Source: Xylona heveae TC161
Lineage: Eukaryota > Ascomycota > Xylonomycetes > Xylonales > Xylonaceae
Reading direction: 5' to 3'
Assembly (NCBI RefSeq): GCF_001619985.1
Contig: NW_017264194.1
Location: 2,413,511 to 2,477,510, forward strand
DNA: 64,000 bases
Under the pieces are notes generated by a model. It was given only the letters and a program-made list of their open reading frames with translations. It had not been told where the DNA came from and did not search any database. A program made the position numbers and the translations under genes. This document shows positions 23,475 through 34,354 of this stretch, piece after piece (position 1 is the first letter of the stretch; each line of letters opens with the position of its first letter).

Positions 23475-23953
23475 ATGGGCTTCGCCACGGCATTTGTACG
23501 TGTTTATTCCCATTTCTCCATCTTACTATATTGCCTATGAGAGGCATGAAGGGGATATACTTCAATTCTATCGAGACAAACGTTCTCTATACTAATGCGC
23601 CACAGGTCTCTTCAGCGACGCTGACGTCCGGAATCCTCTACCTCAGTGTGAACATTCACCAGCGCAACCGGGCATACCAATCTGCCCTAATCAGACAACA
23701 GACCGCAATTTTGGACTCAATTGTTCACCCTCCGCCTGCTGTGGCACCTGCAGGTGCCCACCAAGAACGGGCAAGTCTGGTCGAGACGGCCAAGGACCGA
23801 TGGAACTCTGAACTTGAGAATGCCGTGAAAAGAGTACAGGCGATCGACTGGGCGCGTGTACGGGAAACAGCCGAAGATAAGGTAGCCAGAGTGTGGGAGA
23901 GAGCAATCCAAAAGGGTGAAGCAGGAGTGCGCGAGATTGAGAAAAAGGCATGA
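23475..23953 (+). CDS. MIC12: MICOS complex subunit Mic12 (Aim5)
   Basis: Two exons (23475-23495, a 7-codon start exon, and 23606-23953) encode 122 residues. The N-terminus MGFATAF joins to SSATLTSGILYLSVNIHQRN, which forms one membrane span followed by a conserved basic HxRN segment. The remainder is helical and charged (TAKDRWNSELENAVKRVQAI, then DWARVRETAEDKVARVWERA), as in fungal Aim5/Mic12. The protein acts in the inner mitochondrial membrane, linking Mic10 and Mic60 subcomplexes at crista junctions. The short first exon is needed to start the membrane segment and is supported by a good GTACGT donor and a CACAG acceptor. Confidence 0.85.
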
Positions 23954-25326
23954 AATGCGGCGTAGAGCGCCGTTGTGAGACGGAATTGGAAAAAATTTCA
24001 TACGTTACGGGCTGCACATCTTTAGAGTAATACCATTTGTTTTTTTTTCCTTGTTATTGATTTAATGTATTGACATTCAGTAGCAGAGTGCGGGGCTTGA
24101 ATTTATTTGCTCAGGTGCCACTGATGATTCTCGACACAAATGATCAATTGCATACATTGCTTCGTGAACTGTTTGAGCTTCCAAACCATTTACATGTCTC
24201 TCCACCACACTCGTAGTTTGAATCCTAAGATGGGTGTCAAAACGCCATCAATTACATTGGCTCTGCGAGATATTGTTTCCTGTCTCTTTCTATTATTATT
24301 TAAATCCCTTGTTATTCCCGCTCGCAAAAAATAAGAATATAAGCTTTAGTCCTCCTAGAGGAATTGGAGAGACTTAGAAAAGAAAATATGATATTTCGAG
24401 ACGCATTTTCTTTTCATTGATTAAAACGGATATTTTCGGAGGAAATTTGAATATCTATCAACGATATTGGAAATAGAAATGGTTTCACTCACTAGCGGAG
24501 TGATCACGTAGCAACTAAAGGACAATTACATATCGAGGTGATCGTCTCAAGCGACAATATAGACATATACATTATCAATAGCATAATCTTCGAGAACAGG
24601 TTGAAAACCACTTAATGCTTTAAATTGTCGAGGTTTAAATTTTAATAACAAAATTGGAAATGACTGATCATCTCCAGTATCATTGCATACAACCTCGCCG
24701 CTCAATAGCTGACTAAGGTACCTACGATACAAAAGTAACTTTCGAGAAGCACCTAGGTCTACATTACACATGCCGTATGTACTGTACGAGTAATTGAAGA
24801 ATAATTGTGGCCCACGACGTTACTGTGATGAAATGCTTCTCCACGTCGATTGATCAGATAAGATGTTGGTCCTAGCGTGGGGCAGCATGGCAGATATGCA
24901 TTTCTGGCAGAATGCCAATACGCCCAAATACACAATCAAGATGGGATTTTAAAGTACGGTAATGCCAAAGATTTTGCCGAATGATAGACATATCAACCGC
25001 AACCTCACCGAGAAATAGGCAATTTTATAACACTTGATTGGCAATCATTCAACTAGTGACGGACAATTAGCCCTTGTTACTGGGGACGTCACTTTTACCT
25101 ATCGCTCGGTAATAGTCTTGTCTGGCCACGATGGTGTATTGGTGATATCATCGCTACGCCAGTACGACGGGCCAAAACATTAAACCACTGTAATAGCGTA
25201 TGCTGGGCATACTTAAGCAACGGCAACCCTCTCCTTTGTCACAGTCTTCGATTTCTTTACTTCTGTACCTTAAATTCTGTGAATTATCTCTATTTTCAAT
25301 TTAAGCTTTCAAGACCATCAAAAACA
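23954..25326. other. Intergenic region and promoter of the short-chain dehydrogenase
   Basis: The region is AT-rich with no supported gene. A GGACGTCAC element (CRE-like core ACGTCA) lies at about 25085. The final 100 bases look like a leader. Frames such as 24547-24771 on the minus strand have no family resemblance. Confidence 0.45.
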
Positions 25327-26473
25327 ATGGAAGCCGCAAAGAACGTCATCAAGAACGCCAAGAGCGAAGTCTCTCAGTTCCAGGCCGGTATGAGCTCTTT
25401 CCCCTTCTCTTGACGGTGCTCATTGATAGTTGATTAAATATTGCATGATAACTGACTCATCTAATTAGGACATGAGGTGCCCATCCAGCACCAGCAGCTT
25501 CCGGGCCTGCAATCCGAGATCCAGGGCCCCAAGCCCACCTCAACGCACGTTCCGGGTGAAGATGGCGGCTACGCCAAGTACAAGGCCGCTGGCAAGCTGC
25601 AGGGCAAGAAGGCTATCATCACTGGCGGAGACTCAGGCATTGGCCGTGCGGTCGCGATTTTGTTCGCCATGGAGGGCGCTGATAGCTTGATTGCTTACTT
25701 GCCCGAAGAAGAGACCGATGCACAGGAGACCCAAAAGCGGGTTGAGCAGCACGGTGGAAAATGCTACCTTCTCTCCACGGACGTCAGACAGAAGGAGAAC
25801 TGCAAGCACATTGTCGATGTGGCGCTTGAGAAGATGGGTGGCATTAACATTGTCGTCAACAATGCTGCGACCCAAACCATGATTCAAAAGATTACTGATC
25901 TCACCGAGTATGTCTAAATCTTGCCCAACACGTTGAGAGAATCCTGTAAGATTATTGTTGCTAATGTTTCTTGTTTACAGGGATCAATGGGTAGACACCT
26001 TCAACACAAACATCCACCCTTATTTCTATCTCTCTAAGTACGCTATCCCGCACCTGAAGGCCGGCGACACTATTATCAACAATGCCTCTGTCAACGCGTA
26101 CATTGGTCGCCCCGACTTGCTCGACTACACTTCGACCAAGGGCGCCATCATCTCCTTCACTCGCGGCCTCTCAAACCAATATGTCGGACAGGGCATTCGC
26201 GTCAATGCCATCTGCCCTGGACCTGGTATGTACCCCGCTCCATGTGACTATCAAGCCTATTAGAATTGAGCACTAACATTGACGATAGTCTGGACTCCTC
26301 TGATCCCGGCGACTATGACCAAGGAGGCTCAGGACCAGTTCACTTCTCCCATGGGCCGCCCTGGCCAGCCCAGTGAGATTGCCACCTGCTTCGTGTTCCT
26401 TGCTAGCAGTGACAGCAGCATGATCTCGGGCCAGTCTCTGCACCCCAACGGCGGTGTCGTTGTCAACGGATAA
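25327..26473 (+). CDS. NAD(P)-dependent short-chain dehydrogenase/reductase
   Basis: Four exons (25327-25387, 25469-25907, 25981-26225, 26289-26473) encode 309 residues. The nucleotide-binding TGGDSGIG (residues 72-79), the NNAA motif, the catalytic serine in IINNASVNAY and the YTSTK active site are all present. So is the C-terminal SGQSLHPNGG. The N-terminal extension of about 60 residues ending in GKLQGKKAIITGG is typical of the YghA/glucose-dehydrogenase-like SDR group, found in bacteria and fungi and often stress-induced. Substrate is unknown. Introns have standard ends and the reading frame joins at every border. Confidence 0.92.
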
Positions 26474-26538
26474 ATGTTCTGCGAGGAATCATAAAAAAGT
26501 AATAAAGGCATGGATAGGGATCAGGTTCAGTTTATGAC

Positions 26539-26665
26539 TATTTACTTAATGGTGTAACGAGCGCATGATGAATAATGAAAATCATTAATCTTTTCCAAAA
26601 GTCTTCACCATAAACACGACTCTTATTAATGTGATTGTACGTGGTTGACATGCAATTCCGCATGA
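26539..26665 (+). repeat. Diverged direct repeat, copy 1
   Basis: About 127 bases beginning TATTTACTTAATGGTG, in the dehydrogenase 3' flank. It aligns with copy 2 (28482-28609) at roughly 70% identity by eye, with one single-base gap. The best-kept blocks are GCATGATG-ATAATGAAA and GGTTGACATGCAAT. Confidence 0.75.
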
Positions 26666-27411
26666 ATAAAATTACCCATCGTGTCCGAGCAGCCGAGGTT
26701 TCACTGACCCATGATGAAGTGTAGGATCAAAACGCAAGTAAGATCTCTACTTTAGTACAATTCAATATTATTATTTACTATTATTGAAGTCAGATAGCTG
26801 TCGAGTTAATAGCCTTGTTAACTGTTGCGAGGTGGGCAATATGCAATATTAACTTATACACCCACATGCCAAATCGTCTCCCAGAGAAGATATATATATT
26901 GCCATTCTGTTTCGTTGTTACTTTTTATCCACCACCTCATCCATTATACTGAACAGGAAAGGAGCGACAGAGATTATGGGAGGAAGTGACCAGAAAATGG
27001 TTTGCCTTTTTCTTCTTCCTTCCTTCCTTCCTTCCTTCCTTTCGCTCGTTGGTTCTTTTCCTTTTAAAATTACCTTTCTGGGCCCGAATTCTTCGATTCC
27101 CACAATTTTCGCCGTCTCGACATCTGTTTTCGGCATTCGAAAAAGTCTTCTTTTGCTCCGCTCAATGTGGGTATATATATAAATTTCGCTTTGGCCACGA
27201 AAGTATAAAAACTTCATATAACTCCATCGGGCTTTATCAGCTATGTTTCCACATCTCCGAATATTCAGCTGCGACAATGCAATCGATTTAAGCTCGGCGA
27301 TATTTTTTGCCTGATGCTTCGAACAAGATCTAGTTGAATCCCAATTGACGTTTACCACAATTAAATACTTTTTAGTTAAATCTCAGAAAACGTCTAGGAG
27401 ATCGAACTCAA

Positions 27412-27738
27412 ATGGTAAGTTTCAGTTAATTCCCCATTTCATTCAATTCATACTAATGACTGACTTCGGAGTTATAGGCTGAAATTGGAATCAACAATTC
27501 GAACAACCTCCTGCCTACTCCAGAGACTCCGCAGTCTCGCATAGGAGGGAGGCTCAACGTAAAGAACTTAAAGTCTTATCCCGCCTTCCAAAAGCAGCAG
27601 CTTGGAATCCTGGAATCCTGGACTACAGGCGGGAATCGGGATTTTATTTACACATACATTGTACAAACTAGGAAATTTGAAGCGGACAAGGACGAGGCTG
27701 AGAAGATTGCAATTTGCCAATTGCTGGGAATCGGATAG
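27412..27738 (+). CDS. Possible small orphan gene
   Basis: An ATG at 27412 is followed directly by a good GTAAGT donor. A branch site (TACTAATGACTGAC) and TATAG acceptor lead to an open exon at 27478-27738, giving an 87-residue product that continues as AEIGINNSNNLLPTPETPQ. The splice signals are strong and the composition (Asn, Lys, Glu, aromatic residues) is protein-like, but I recognise no family. A strong GTAAGT at about 27877 suggests the transcript might continue beyond the stop with other exons. Start exons consisting of only the ATG are known in fungi. It could equally be a relic inside the repeat-bearing interval. Confidence 0.25.
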
Positions 27739-28227
27739 CCCTACAGTCTACTTATATCATGGAAAGTGTCTCAGCGGCTCTCCCGAATCTTCCCAAAGAA
27801 TGTTTTCTGGGAAATGTGAATTTGTTGCGGAGTTACATGAAGCAATACAAGCTCACATAAATGACTATAAAAAGGTAAGTCAACAATTTCATTTACTCTA
27901 CCTTTTTCTTATTCCCGTGTCGATGGAGTTTTGGAGACGCGATTTAACTCAAATAGAGGAGAGAGTGCTCTCCTCTAAGTTTTTTCGCGGATACATTCTT
28001 CGGTGATTGCTGGCCTTCATTGCCGGCAGTACAAGCAACTTCTTCGTGCCTAACACTGACGGAGAATGGGGAGGAAGACGTTCAATATACGTGTTGCTTA
28101 CGATCCTCTGCCCTCTCGTTACGGATATGAGATATACCGAAGGCACCAGGCCATGCTCGCAATTATCAAGCGGCCTATGCCAAAGGAGAATAACTAAAGG
28201 AGATGGTTCAGGCTCGGTTTCTGACTA

Positions 28228-28481
28228 CAGTCTACGCTGCAGTTAAAGAATGGGAGACGCCTCGCAAGGTGAAGGACGTGCAAGAATTCCTAGGATTTGC
28301 CAACTTTTAACGGAAATTCATCAAGAGCTTCTCTGAAATAGCAGCACCACTCACTAAACTGACACGAAAGGACAAACCATGGAATTGGACCGAAGAATGC
28401 CAGCACGCCTTTGAGAACCTTAAGATGCTGTTCTGCGCTGTACCAATCCTAGCATTGTATGACCCAGATAAAGAAAGCAGG
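28228..28481 (+). mobile_element. Fossil fragment of a Ty3/Gypsy retrotransposon pol region
   Basis: About 250 bases match the end of reverse transcriptase and the connection to RNase H of Ty3/Gypsy elements (EFLGFANF, then SEIAAPLTKLTRKDKPWNW and ECQHAFENLK). The element is a broken, truncated remnant with at least one break. No gag, integrase or LTR was identified beside it. It appears old, since so little of the element remains. Copy 2 of the local direct repeat begins immediately after it. Confidence 0.85.
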
Positions 28482-28609
28482 TATTTACTTTAGGGGCATA
28501 ACAAGAGCATGATGGATAATGAAATCCATGAATCTTTTCAGAAGATTTTCCTTTTGAACGTGTCTCGTGTTGATGCGATTGCATTCGGTTGACATGCAAT
28601 CCAGCACGA
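28482..28609 (+). repeat. Diverged direct repeat, copy 2
   Basis: The second copy of the 127-bp unit is in the same orientation as copy 1 and abuts the Ty3/Gypsy fossil. About two thirds of the differences between copies look like transitions. Confidence 0.75.
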
Positions 28610-28847
28610 CGCACAATAGAAACCAGAAAATGTTCCAATTTAATGTCGATGTCATTGTTCAATAGCAGATCTATGCACGAGTTAAAGAAATAAAATACCG
28701 CGTACGAGCCTGGACATGAATTTGCAGAATATAACGAAACCTGATAAACCGTATTCCACGAAAATGTACCCGTATGTCCTGCCGTCCTACCGTTCTGAGC
28801 CAGTTCCAACCATATCATTCTTCGTATCATAGCATATCGAATACAAT

Positions 28848-29810
28848 TTACTTTCTGTACCACATCCGGGTAATTTTGGTGTGGCGCATCTTCTTCTGCA
28901 GCTGGAAAATGCCGTACATGAGTGCTTCAGATGTAGGAGGGCCTAACGGGGGACGTTAGCCTTGGGGCCAGATAATTTTCTGATAAGAGGAGAAATTGCT
29001 TACACCCAGGTACATAAATATCCACCGGCACGATGCGATCACAGCCTCTTGTCACCGAATAACTATAGTGATAGTATCCACCACCGTTGGCGCAGCTGCC
29101 CATGCTGATCACCCATCGGGGGTCGGGCATCTGATCGTACACTTGTCTCAGCGCAGGCGCCATCTTGTTCGTCAGCGTGCCCGCAACAATCATCACGTCC
29201 GACTGCCGTGGCGAGGCACGGAAAATGATACCCATTCGATCTTGGTCGTAGCGCGGCGTAGACAGATGCATCATTTCAATAGCGCAACATGCCAATCCGA
29301 ATGTCATTGGCCATAGGGAGCTTTGGCGGGCCCAGTTGGCAATTTGATCCAGTGTTGTTCTATATAGTTATTGAGAAATTAGCATCAAATACGTCCCTAA
29401 TTCCTTTGTAGAATTGGCTGCAGACTCAGAATGACCAAATGGGACATAAATAGCAATTGCATAGAGGAGCTATCACATACAAAGCATATTGCATAGCACC
29501 CTTCTTTTGCTCTTGGCTCGGCAAGGGGACTTCTCTGCGCTCCTTCTTCACCACGCCCATGGATGGCGGAGGAGGCGGATTCCCGACGACATCGCCGGGT
29601 TTAGAGATGTGTGCAGCAGAATCGGGTCTTGATGTCGAATTGGAGATAAATGCTGCATTTCCAGCAGCGCGCAATGGAAGGAGAGCTGTGGCGGGTCGAG
29701 CTGTGGGGTTGGGGCCATTAGCGTCTGGTTATTGTGGATAGATACCCGTAGCCGTGTCGTAACCGGGAGAGCATACCGCGTAGAGCTAATGATCTTGTTG
29801 CGAGAGACAT
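28848..29810 (-). CDS. NADH:ubiquinone oxidoreductase 20-kDa subunit (NDUFS7/PSST)
   Basis: Four exons (29777-29810, 29481-29700, 29004-29359, 28848-28942) encode 234 residues. The N-terminal 60 residues are a basic, Ser/Ala-rich mitochondrial presequence followed by a Pro run. The core starts [20 protein letters not shown] and carries the ligands of iron-sulphur cluster N2: the double Cys in [17 protein letters not shown] and PGCPPTSEAL, the last assembled across the final splice site. The subunit sits at the quinone-binding site of the complex I peripheral arm. The short last exon ends with RMWYRK, the universally conserved C-terminus. It shares a divergent promoter with the TRAPP subunit gene. 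Confidence 0.97.
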
Positions 29811-30345
29811 GTTTATGTATCGTCGAACAGACTTAAATCCCCTTTCTCTATCTCTCGATAATTAAGAGACTCAAGAGAATTGAGGGACAATGATAGAATC
29901 AGCGGATCAAAGGTGGAGATGTGGATGGGTCCTGGCGGTTGACAATCCGGGGGGGGGGCGAATTATGGGGTTTAGTTAGTGCGAAGTTACTGGATAGTTG
30001 GGGATGGATGATGCTACGACTTACAGTCCTACAGTGCGGTAAAGCGTTCGGGACGAGCTTTCTTAGCAACCGAAATCCCGCCCACTTTGATTGGCGCTAC
30101 GGGGGTCGATACAATCCACTCTGTTGATTCATCACTGTAACTGCAGGTACCTCCCTCGCTATACTGTAACTTGTCACTCATCTTTAGCTTGACGCCTGGC
30201 GTGGCATGTTACAGCTATACCCGTCAAACCCTAAGCTACCTTACACTACTAAACTCTGAGGTGACGGCGCCCTTTCCCAGAGAAACCCTGCTTGCCAGGA
30301 ATCACTGAGATACCAAGCGAATCCAATTCAGCTCGACTGCTGAAG
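29811..30345. promoter_or_regulatory. Shared divergent promoter of NDUFS7 and TCA17
   Basis: 535 bp lie between the two start codons, including a G-rich run at 29950-29960. No individual element is assigned. Confidence 0.45.
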
Positions 30346-31025
30346 ATGGCGACTCCATCAATCGCCTGTATAGGCATCATTGGAAAGCACGTAAGTGAAG
30401 CTATGAGCCTTCTTAGCATCCATGGAGCTTCATACGCAATGCTTCCATGACAGCTTTTTAGATGAGATGGCATGACTGAATAAGACATAGAACAATCCTC
30501 TCCATATATCTCTCTTTCCGCCGCACTCCAAAGACCGACTCAAATTCTCCTTTCTGCTCTCCTCATGTATCGACATCTTCGAGATTCGAGCGCTCAACAA
30601 GACCGTCGATCAAGACCTGGGATTGCTGCAAGCGGTTGATGAGAGACTAGCCATGTATGGCTGGTTAACGAATACTGGGATCAAATTTATTATTGTCGTT
30701 GATATGGAGGGAAGACCTGTGCCGGGCGAGATATCGAGTGGGACTGCGGTTACCGGGTTGCGTGGGGCGGACTTGAAGCCTGTATGGAAGAGATTTGCAT
30801 ATTTGCTCGTGTGCTGCACCCCGCTGACATGTTTAGGCTTTCCGCGCGATCCAAACTGCGTATATACGACTTCTACAAAATCCATTTTACAGCCCTGACG
30901 ATCATACCCCGCTGGAGATTGCGAACAACCCGCTCTTAAAATCGTCGCAGATTACGAGCAAGAGATTTATCGATGATATGAGGCGAATTGGAGATGCATG
31001 GGCGCCGGGAGTCACAAATATATAA
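30346..31025 (+). CDS. TRAPP complex subunit Tca17/TRAPPC2L
   Basis: Three exons (30346-30390, 30491-30781, 30837-31025) encode 174 residues. The longin-fold sequence is recognisable: IACIGIIGKHNNPLHISLF across the first junction, the FSFLLSSSCIDIFE helix, YGWLTNTGIKFIIVVDMEG, and LQNPFYSPDD near the end. This matches TRAPPC2L (yeast Tca17) better than TRAPPC2 itself because of the YGxxTNTxIKF wording. The subunit helps assemble the TRAPPII tethering and Rab-activating complex at the Golgi. An insert (GEISSGTAVTGLRGADLKP) before the last intron lengthens the fungal form. All three junctions are in frame. Confidence 0.88.
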
Positions 31026-31669
31026 AGGAGGGAAAGGGGCTTGGATGCGAATCCGAATGATTCACATCTAGTTGAGAGGGCCAGAAAATTTTCTGAAGAA
31101 GAATCCCGTGCCCTTGCCGGTGAAAACACATCCCGAAGCATCGGATCCTTCTATAATCTCGCCCAAGGGCAGATAACGGGAACTGGAATAGTCGACGATC
31201 CAGCTTTATAGAGGACAGGACCGGAATACGCCTGGCGTTGTTGCTTCATACATGATACCCATAAATATGTCCAGGTTAAGGGCTGGACCTGTAAATATTC
31301 CATACGGAGAGAAATCTTAGGGCGGTTGAGTGAAGCTACTTTGCGCAGGGTAGTCCTCAGCGCATATGTGCACTTTGAAGAAACTCGCCCATGTCAACGA
31401 ACACCACATGGAAGGACGGAGACTCCCCAGACTCCAATGTATCATAATTCGGAAAATCAATTTTGAAAAATCTGCTTAAATCCTACTTCTCTTCTTAATT
31501 CATGTGAATTATCCCGACTTTAATCGCTCGTAGATTTGAAGGGCTGTAGAGCTCAAGGAACATATTACCTAATATAAGGCTAACCTATGATGACATTGAC
31601 AACCTACAGCGAAGACCCTCCACATAACCCTATCAGAATGTCCAAACTACGTCCCCACGAACAACCCAT
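31026..31669. other. Intergenic region before the AFG1-like gene
   Basis: This is the 3' end of the TRAPP gene followed by a promoter. No gene seen. An ATG at 31638 is out of frame with the AFG1-like reading frame. Confidence 0.45.
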
Positions 31670-34354
31670 ATGCCCTCAATCCCGCCATCCACCGGGCTTA
31701 CCATCACCAATCCTCTAGTCCTCTACAGGGCGCTGGTGGCAACAAAACGTATCGATCCCGACCCAGCCCAACACCGGCTCGCAATTCATCTTCAGAAACT
31801 CTACTTTCGACTCAAGGACTATGAACCAGAGATTGAGTACTGGCGGCGATTAGAGCAAATCAGCCAACGAATTGGCCCTAGGAGCAATGATGACCACACC
31901 TCATCTTCATCAGCCCCTGCGCGACAGCGCACAGGGCTATTCTCGTCGCTCCTGGCGCACAAGGAGCGGCACGATACTCTTGCCCTCACGCGAAGCTTGA
32001 CCAGCCATGAAGCTGCCATGCAATTACAATCGCCCAGAGGGCTTCTACTCCACGGCGAAGTGGGCACTGGGAAAAGCATGCTAATCGACTTGCTTGCCGA
32101 CTCTTTACCTAGCAAAAAGAAGCGCAGATGGCATTTCAATACATTCATGCTAGAGACGATTGCGCGATTAGAGGAGCTGCGACAAATCCGCTCCCTGTCT
32201 AGCATATCTTCGCACTCAAATGTCCCTGCAACTGCTCTGGGTGCACAGGAATATTCGCTTCTCTGGCTAGCTAGGGATATGATTTCCACCTCGCCGATCT
32301 TGTTTCTAGACGAGTTCCAAATACCGGATCGGACTGCGTCGAAAATCATGTCGAATCTCTTAACATGCTTCTTCCAACTTGGCGGCGTGCTTGTGGCGAC
32401 GAGTAACCGCATGCCCGAGGAACTCGCCAAAGCTGCTGGTGTAGAATTTGCGCCGCCTCCAATGATGTCGTCTTCGTTTTTCGGTCGCGGCCGCGGTGCA
32501 TTTGGATGGGGCAGAAGAGCCGGACGCAGCGAGGGCATGTTTCCCGGAAAGGGAGAAATGGCGGAGTTCGTTGAACTCTTGAATGCGCGATGCGAGAGCT
32601 GGAATATGGATGGCGCAAGAGACTGGCGAAGGAAAGAAGCGGAGGATGAACTGGAGGCGCTGGGGAATGCAACGGCCTCTGAACGTTTGCATCCGAATGC
32701 TGTCGAGGCTGTTGCTGCTGCTGCTGGTCATGGTAGCGGTAGTGGTAACGGTGAAGGCGTTGGCATAAAATCCTCAGAATCTCCTGCAGAAAAGGAAAAG
32801 ACGAAGAATTCAAGTGCTGCGGCTGTTTTACCAAAGTATTATTTTATCACCCCGTCAAGCGCCAGCCCCAGCTCCAACATCAGCAGCGTCTCTTCCTTGG
32901 AGTCCTCGACCCCTGACCAACTTCTCGGAGTCGCAAAATCCCAGACAGGACAAGACGAGGTCCAGTCACAACCATGGCAGAATGCTGTTTCTCATACCCT
33001 CGCGTCCACAAATCCCTCGGATTCTATTCCTTCCTGGACGCCATCTTCGATCCGCGTGTATGGCCGCACCGTCCCTGTACCACGCACATACAATGGCATT
33101 GCACTATTTGATTTTCCGGAGCTATGCAGCGCTGCTCTCGGTCCAGCAGACTACATCACTCTGGCATCGACATACCATACATTTATCCTGACTGACGTTC
33201 CCCTCTTGACCTTGTCCCTATGCAACGAAGCGCGACGACTGATTACTTTGCTCGACGCACTGTACGAGGCAAAATGTAAACTACTCATCCGCGCAGCAGC
33301 CGGGCCAGATGATATTTTCTTCCCAGAAACTATTCCTGGCACCAATTCTCACACAACCGCTTCATCGCCAGAAGAAGCATCCCACCCAAGAACAGAGGGA
33401 GCCGCACAGACGTCCGCACACGAGGCCGTCGAATCTCTGGACGCCGTACATCCCGAAACATTTGCCGAAATCCATCAGGACCTCACTGAACCTTTTCGGC
33501 CAAACGTCTCCTCGGATCTTTCTCCGTCCTCCTCTTCCTCCTCTTCTTCCTCACTGTCTTATTTCTCTTCTCCCTCCTCGGATTCTTCGACTTCTTCTTC
33601 CGCCTCTCGATTCTCCTTTTCTCTATTTTCCAAGCCCGATAACCATAGTCATCTTACAATACCCCCTCGGCACCTACGGCGATCTGTTCTCGCAGACGAA
33701 GATGCAGATTTCGGTCCTATAGATCGCGTAGTCGTCGGCCAGAACAATGCCGGCGTCCCTCACCATCTGGCGGTCGGCGACAGGACGAACGGATCGTCAT
33801 CAGCGGCAGCGGCAGCAGCACCAAACTTTGCTCTAACGGGCCAATTCACCGGCGAAGACGAACGCTTCGCATATAAGCGCGCCCAGAGCAGATTATGGGA
33901 AATGTGCAGCTCCAGGTGGTGGAGCCGTGGGGGACATCATCATCACTTGGATGGCCAAGCTGATGGTGGTAATTGGTGGACACCCGTGCACAAGGAGGTC
34001 AGATCACGATGGGAAGGGACTGCGTCGATGACGAGTCCGACGGTTCTGACGGATGATCCGACGACGCATGATGCTGTGACCGCAGAAGAAGATGTCAAGC
34101 CTGTTTCTTCCCCGAGCAGGATCGAGTCAGAAGCAGAACCCGAAGCAGAAACCCAATCAAGTCCCTTCCGCACACATCCTGAACCCCCGCCGCGCTTCTC
34201 ATGGACACATGCATGGGGAATGATCAAGTGGGGTCCCAAGGCAGGCACCTGGGGACAAGGCGTCGAGGGCGTCAAAGCCAGGAGACAGGAGAAAATGGAC
34301 GAGGAGCATGGAAGACATGAACGGGAAGGAGTACAAGGCTCAACAAGACGATGA
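31670..34354 (+). CDS. AFG1-like mitochondrial AAA ATPase (LACE1 family)
   Basis: A single exon of 894 residues. The family core is clear: Walker A GEVGTGKS (129-136) after PRGLLLHG, RRWHFNTFML, Walker B ILFLDEFQIPD (about 210-220), and LLTCFFQLGGVLVATSNRMPEEL. Past residue 440 the conserved IRVYGRTVPVPRTYNGIALFDF and ADYITLASTYHTFILTDVPL continue the fold. AFG1/LACE1 proteins help degrade or chaperone respiratory-chain subunits at the inner membrane. At 894 residues it is much longer than yeast Afg1 (about 500) because of low-complexity inserts: one at 330-400, a Ser-run near 610-640 and an acidic tail. No clear presequence is seen, so an upstream first exon is possible. Confidence 0.88.
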   Translation: MPSIPPSTGLTITNPLVLYRALVATKRIDPDPAQHRLAIHLQKLYFRLKDYEPEIEYWRRLEQISQRIGPRSNDDHTSSSSAPARQRTGLFSSLLAHKERHDTLALTRSLTSHEAAMQLQSPRGLLLHGEVGTGKSMLIDLLADSLPSKKKRRWHFNTFMLETIARLEELRQIRSLSSISSHSNVPATALGAQEYSLLWLARDMISTSPILFLDEFQIPDRTASKIMSNLLTCFFQLGGVLVATSNRMPEELAKAAGVEFAPPPMMSSSFFGRGRGAFGWGRRAGRSEGMFPGKGEMAEFVELLNARCESWNMDGARDWRRKEAEDELEALGNATASERLHPNAVEAVAAAAGHGSGSGNGEGVGIKSSESPAEKEKTKNSSAAAVLPKYYFITPSSASPSSNISSVSSLESSTPDQLLGVAKSQTGQDEVQSQPWQNAVSHTLASTNPSDSIPSWTPSSIRVYGRTVPVPRTYNGIALFDFPELCSAALGPADYITLASTYHTFILTDVPLLTLSLCNEARRLITLLDALYEAKCKLLIRAAAGPDDIFFPETIPGTNSHTTASSPEEASHPRTEGAAQTSAHEAVESLDAVHPETFAEIHQDLTEPFRPNVSSDLSPSSSSSSSSSLSYFSSPSSDSSTSSSASRFSFSLFSKPDNHSHLTIPPRHLRRSVLADEDADFGPIDRVVVGQNNAGVPHHLAVGDRTNGSSSAAAAAAPNFALTGQFTGEDERFAYKRAQSRLWEMCSSRWWSRGGHHHHLDGQADGGNWWTPVHKEVRSRWEGTASMTSPTVLTDDPTTHDAVTAEEDVKPVSSPSRIESEAEPEAETQSSPFRTHPEPPPRFSWTHAWGMIKWGPKAGTWGQGVEGVKARRQEKMDEEHGRHEREGVQGSTRR

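Larger units (their letters stand above)
26474..28847. other. Repeat-bearing interval between the dehydrogenase and NDUFS7 genes
   Basis: The interval contains a 127-bp diverged direct repeat near each end, a TTCC microsatellite at about 27015-27041, a possible small gene, and a fossil Ty3/Gypsy fragment, each listed separately. The remainder shows nothing recognisable. Confidence 0.55.

Noticed and set aside
26565-26707. C-box-like ATGATGA and D-box-like CTGA suggesting a C/D snoRNA
   Set aside because: The 143-nt spacing is long, there is no terminal stem or internal C'/D' pair, and the second repeat copy does not keep the boxes.
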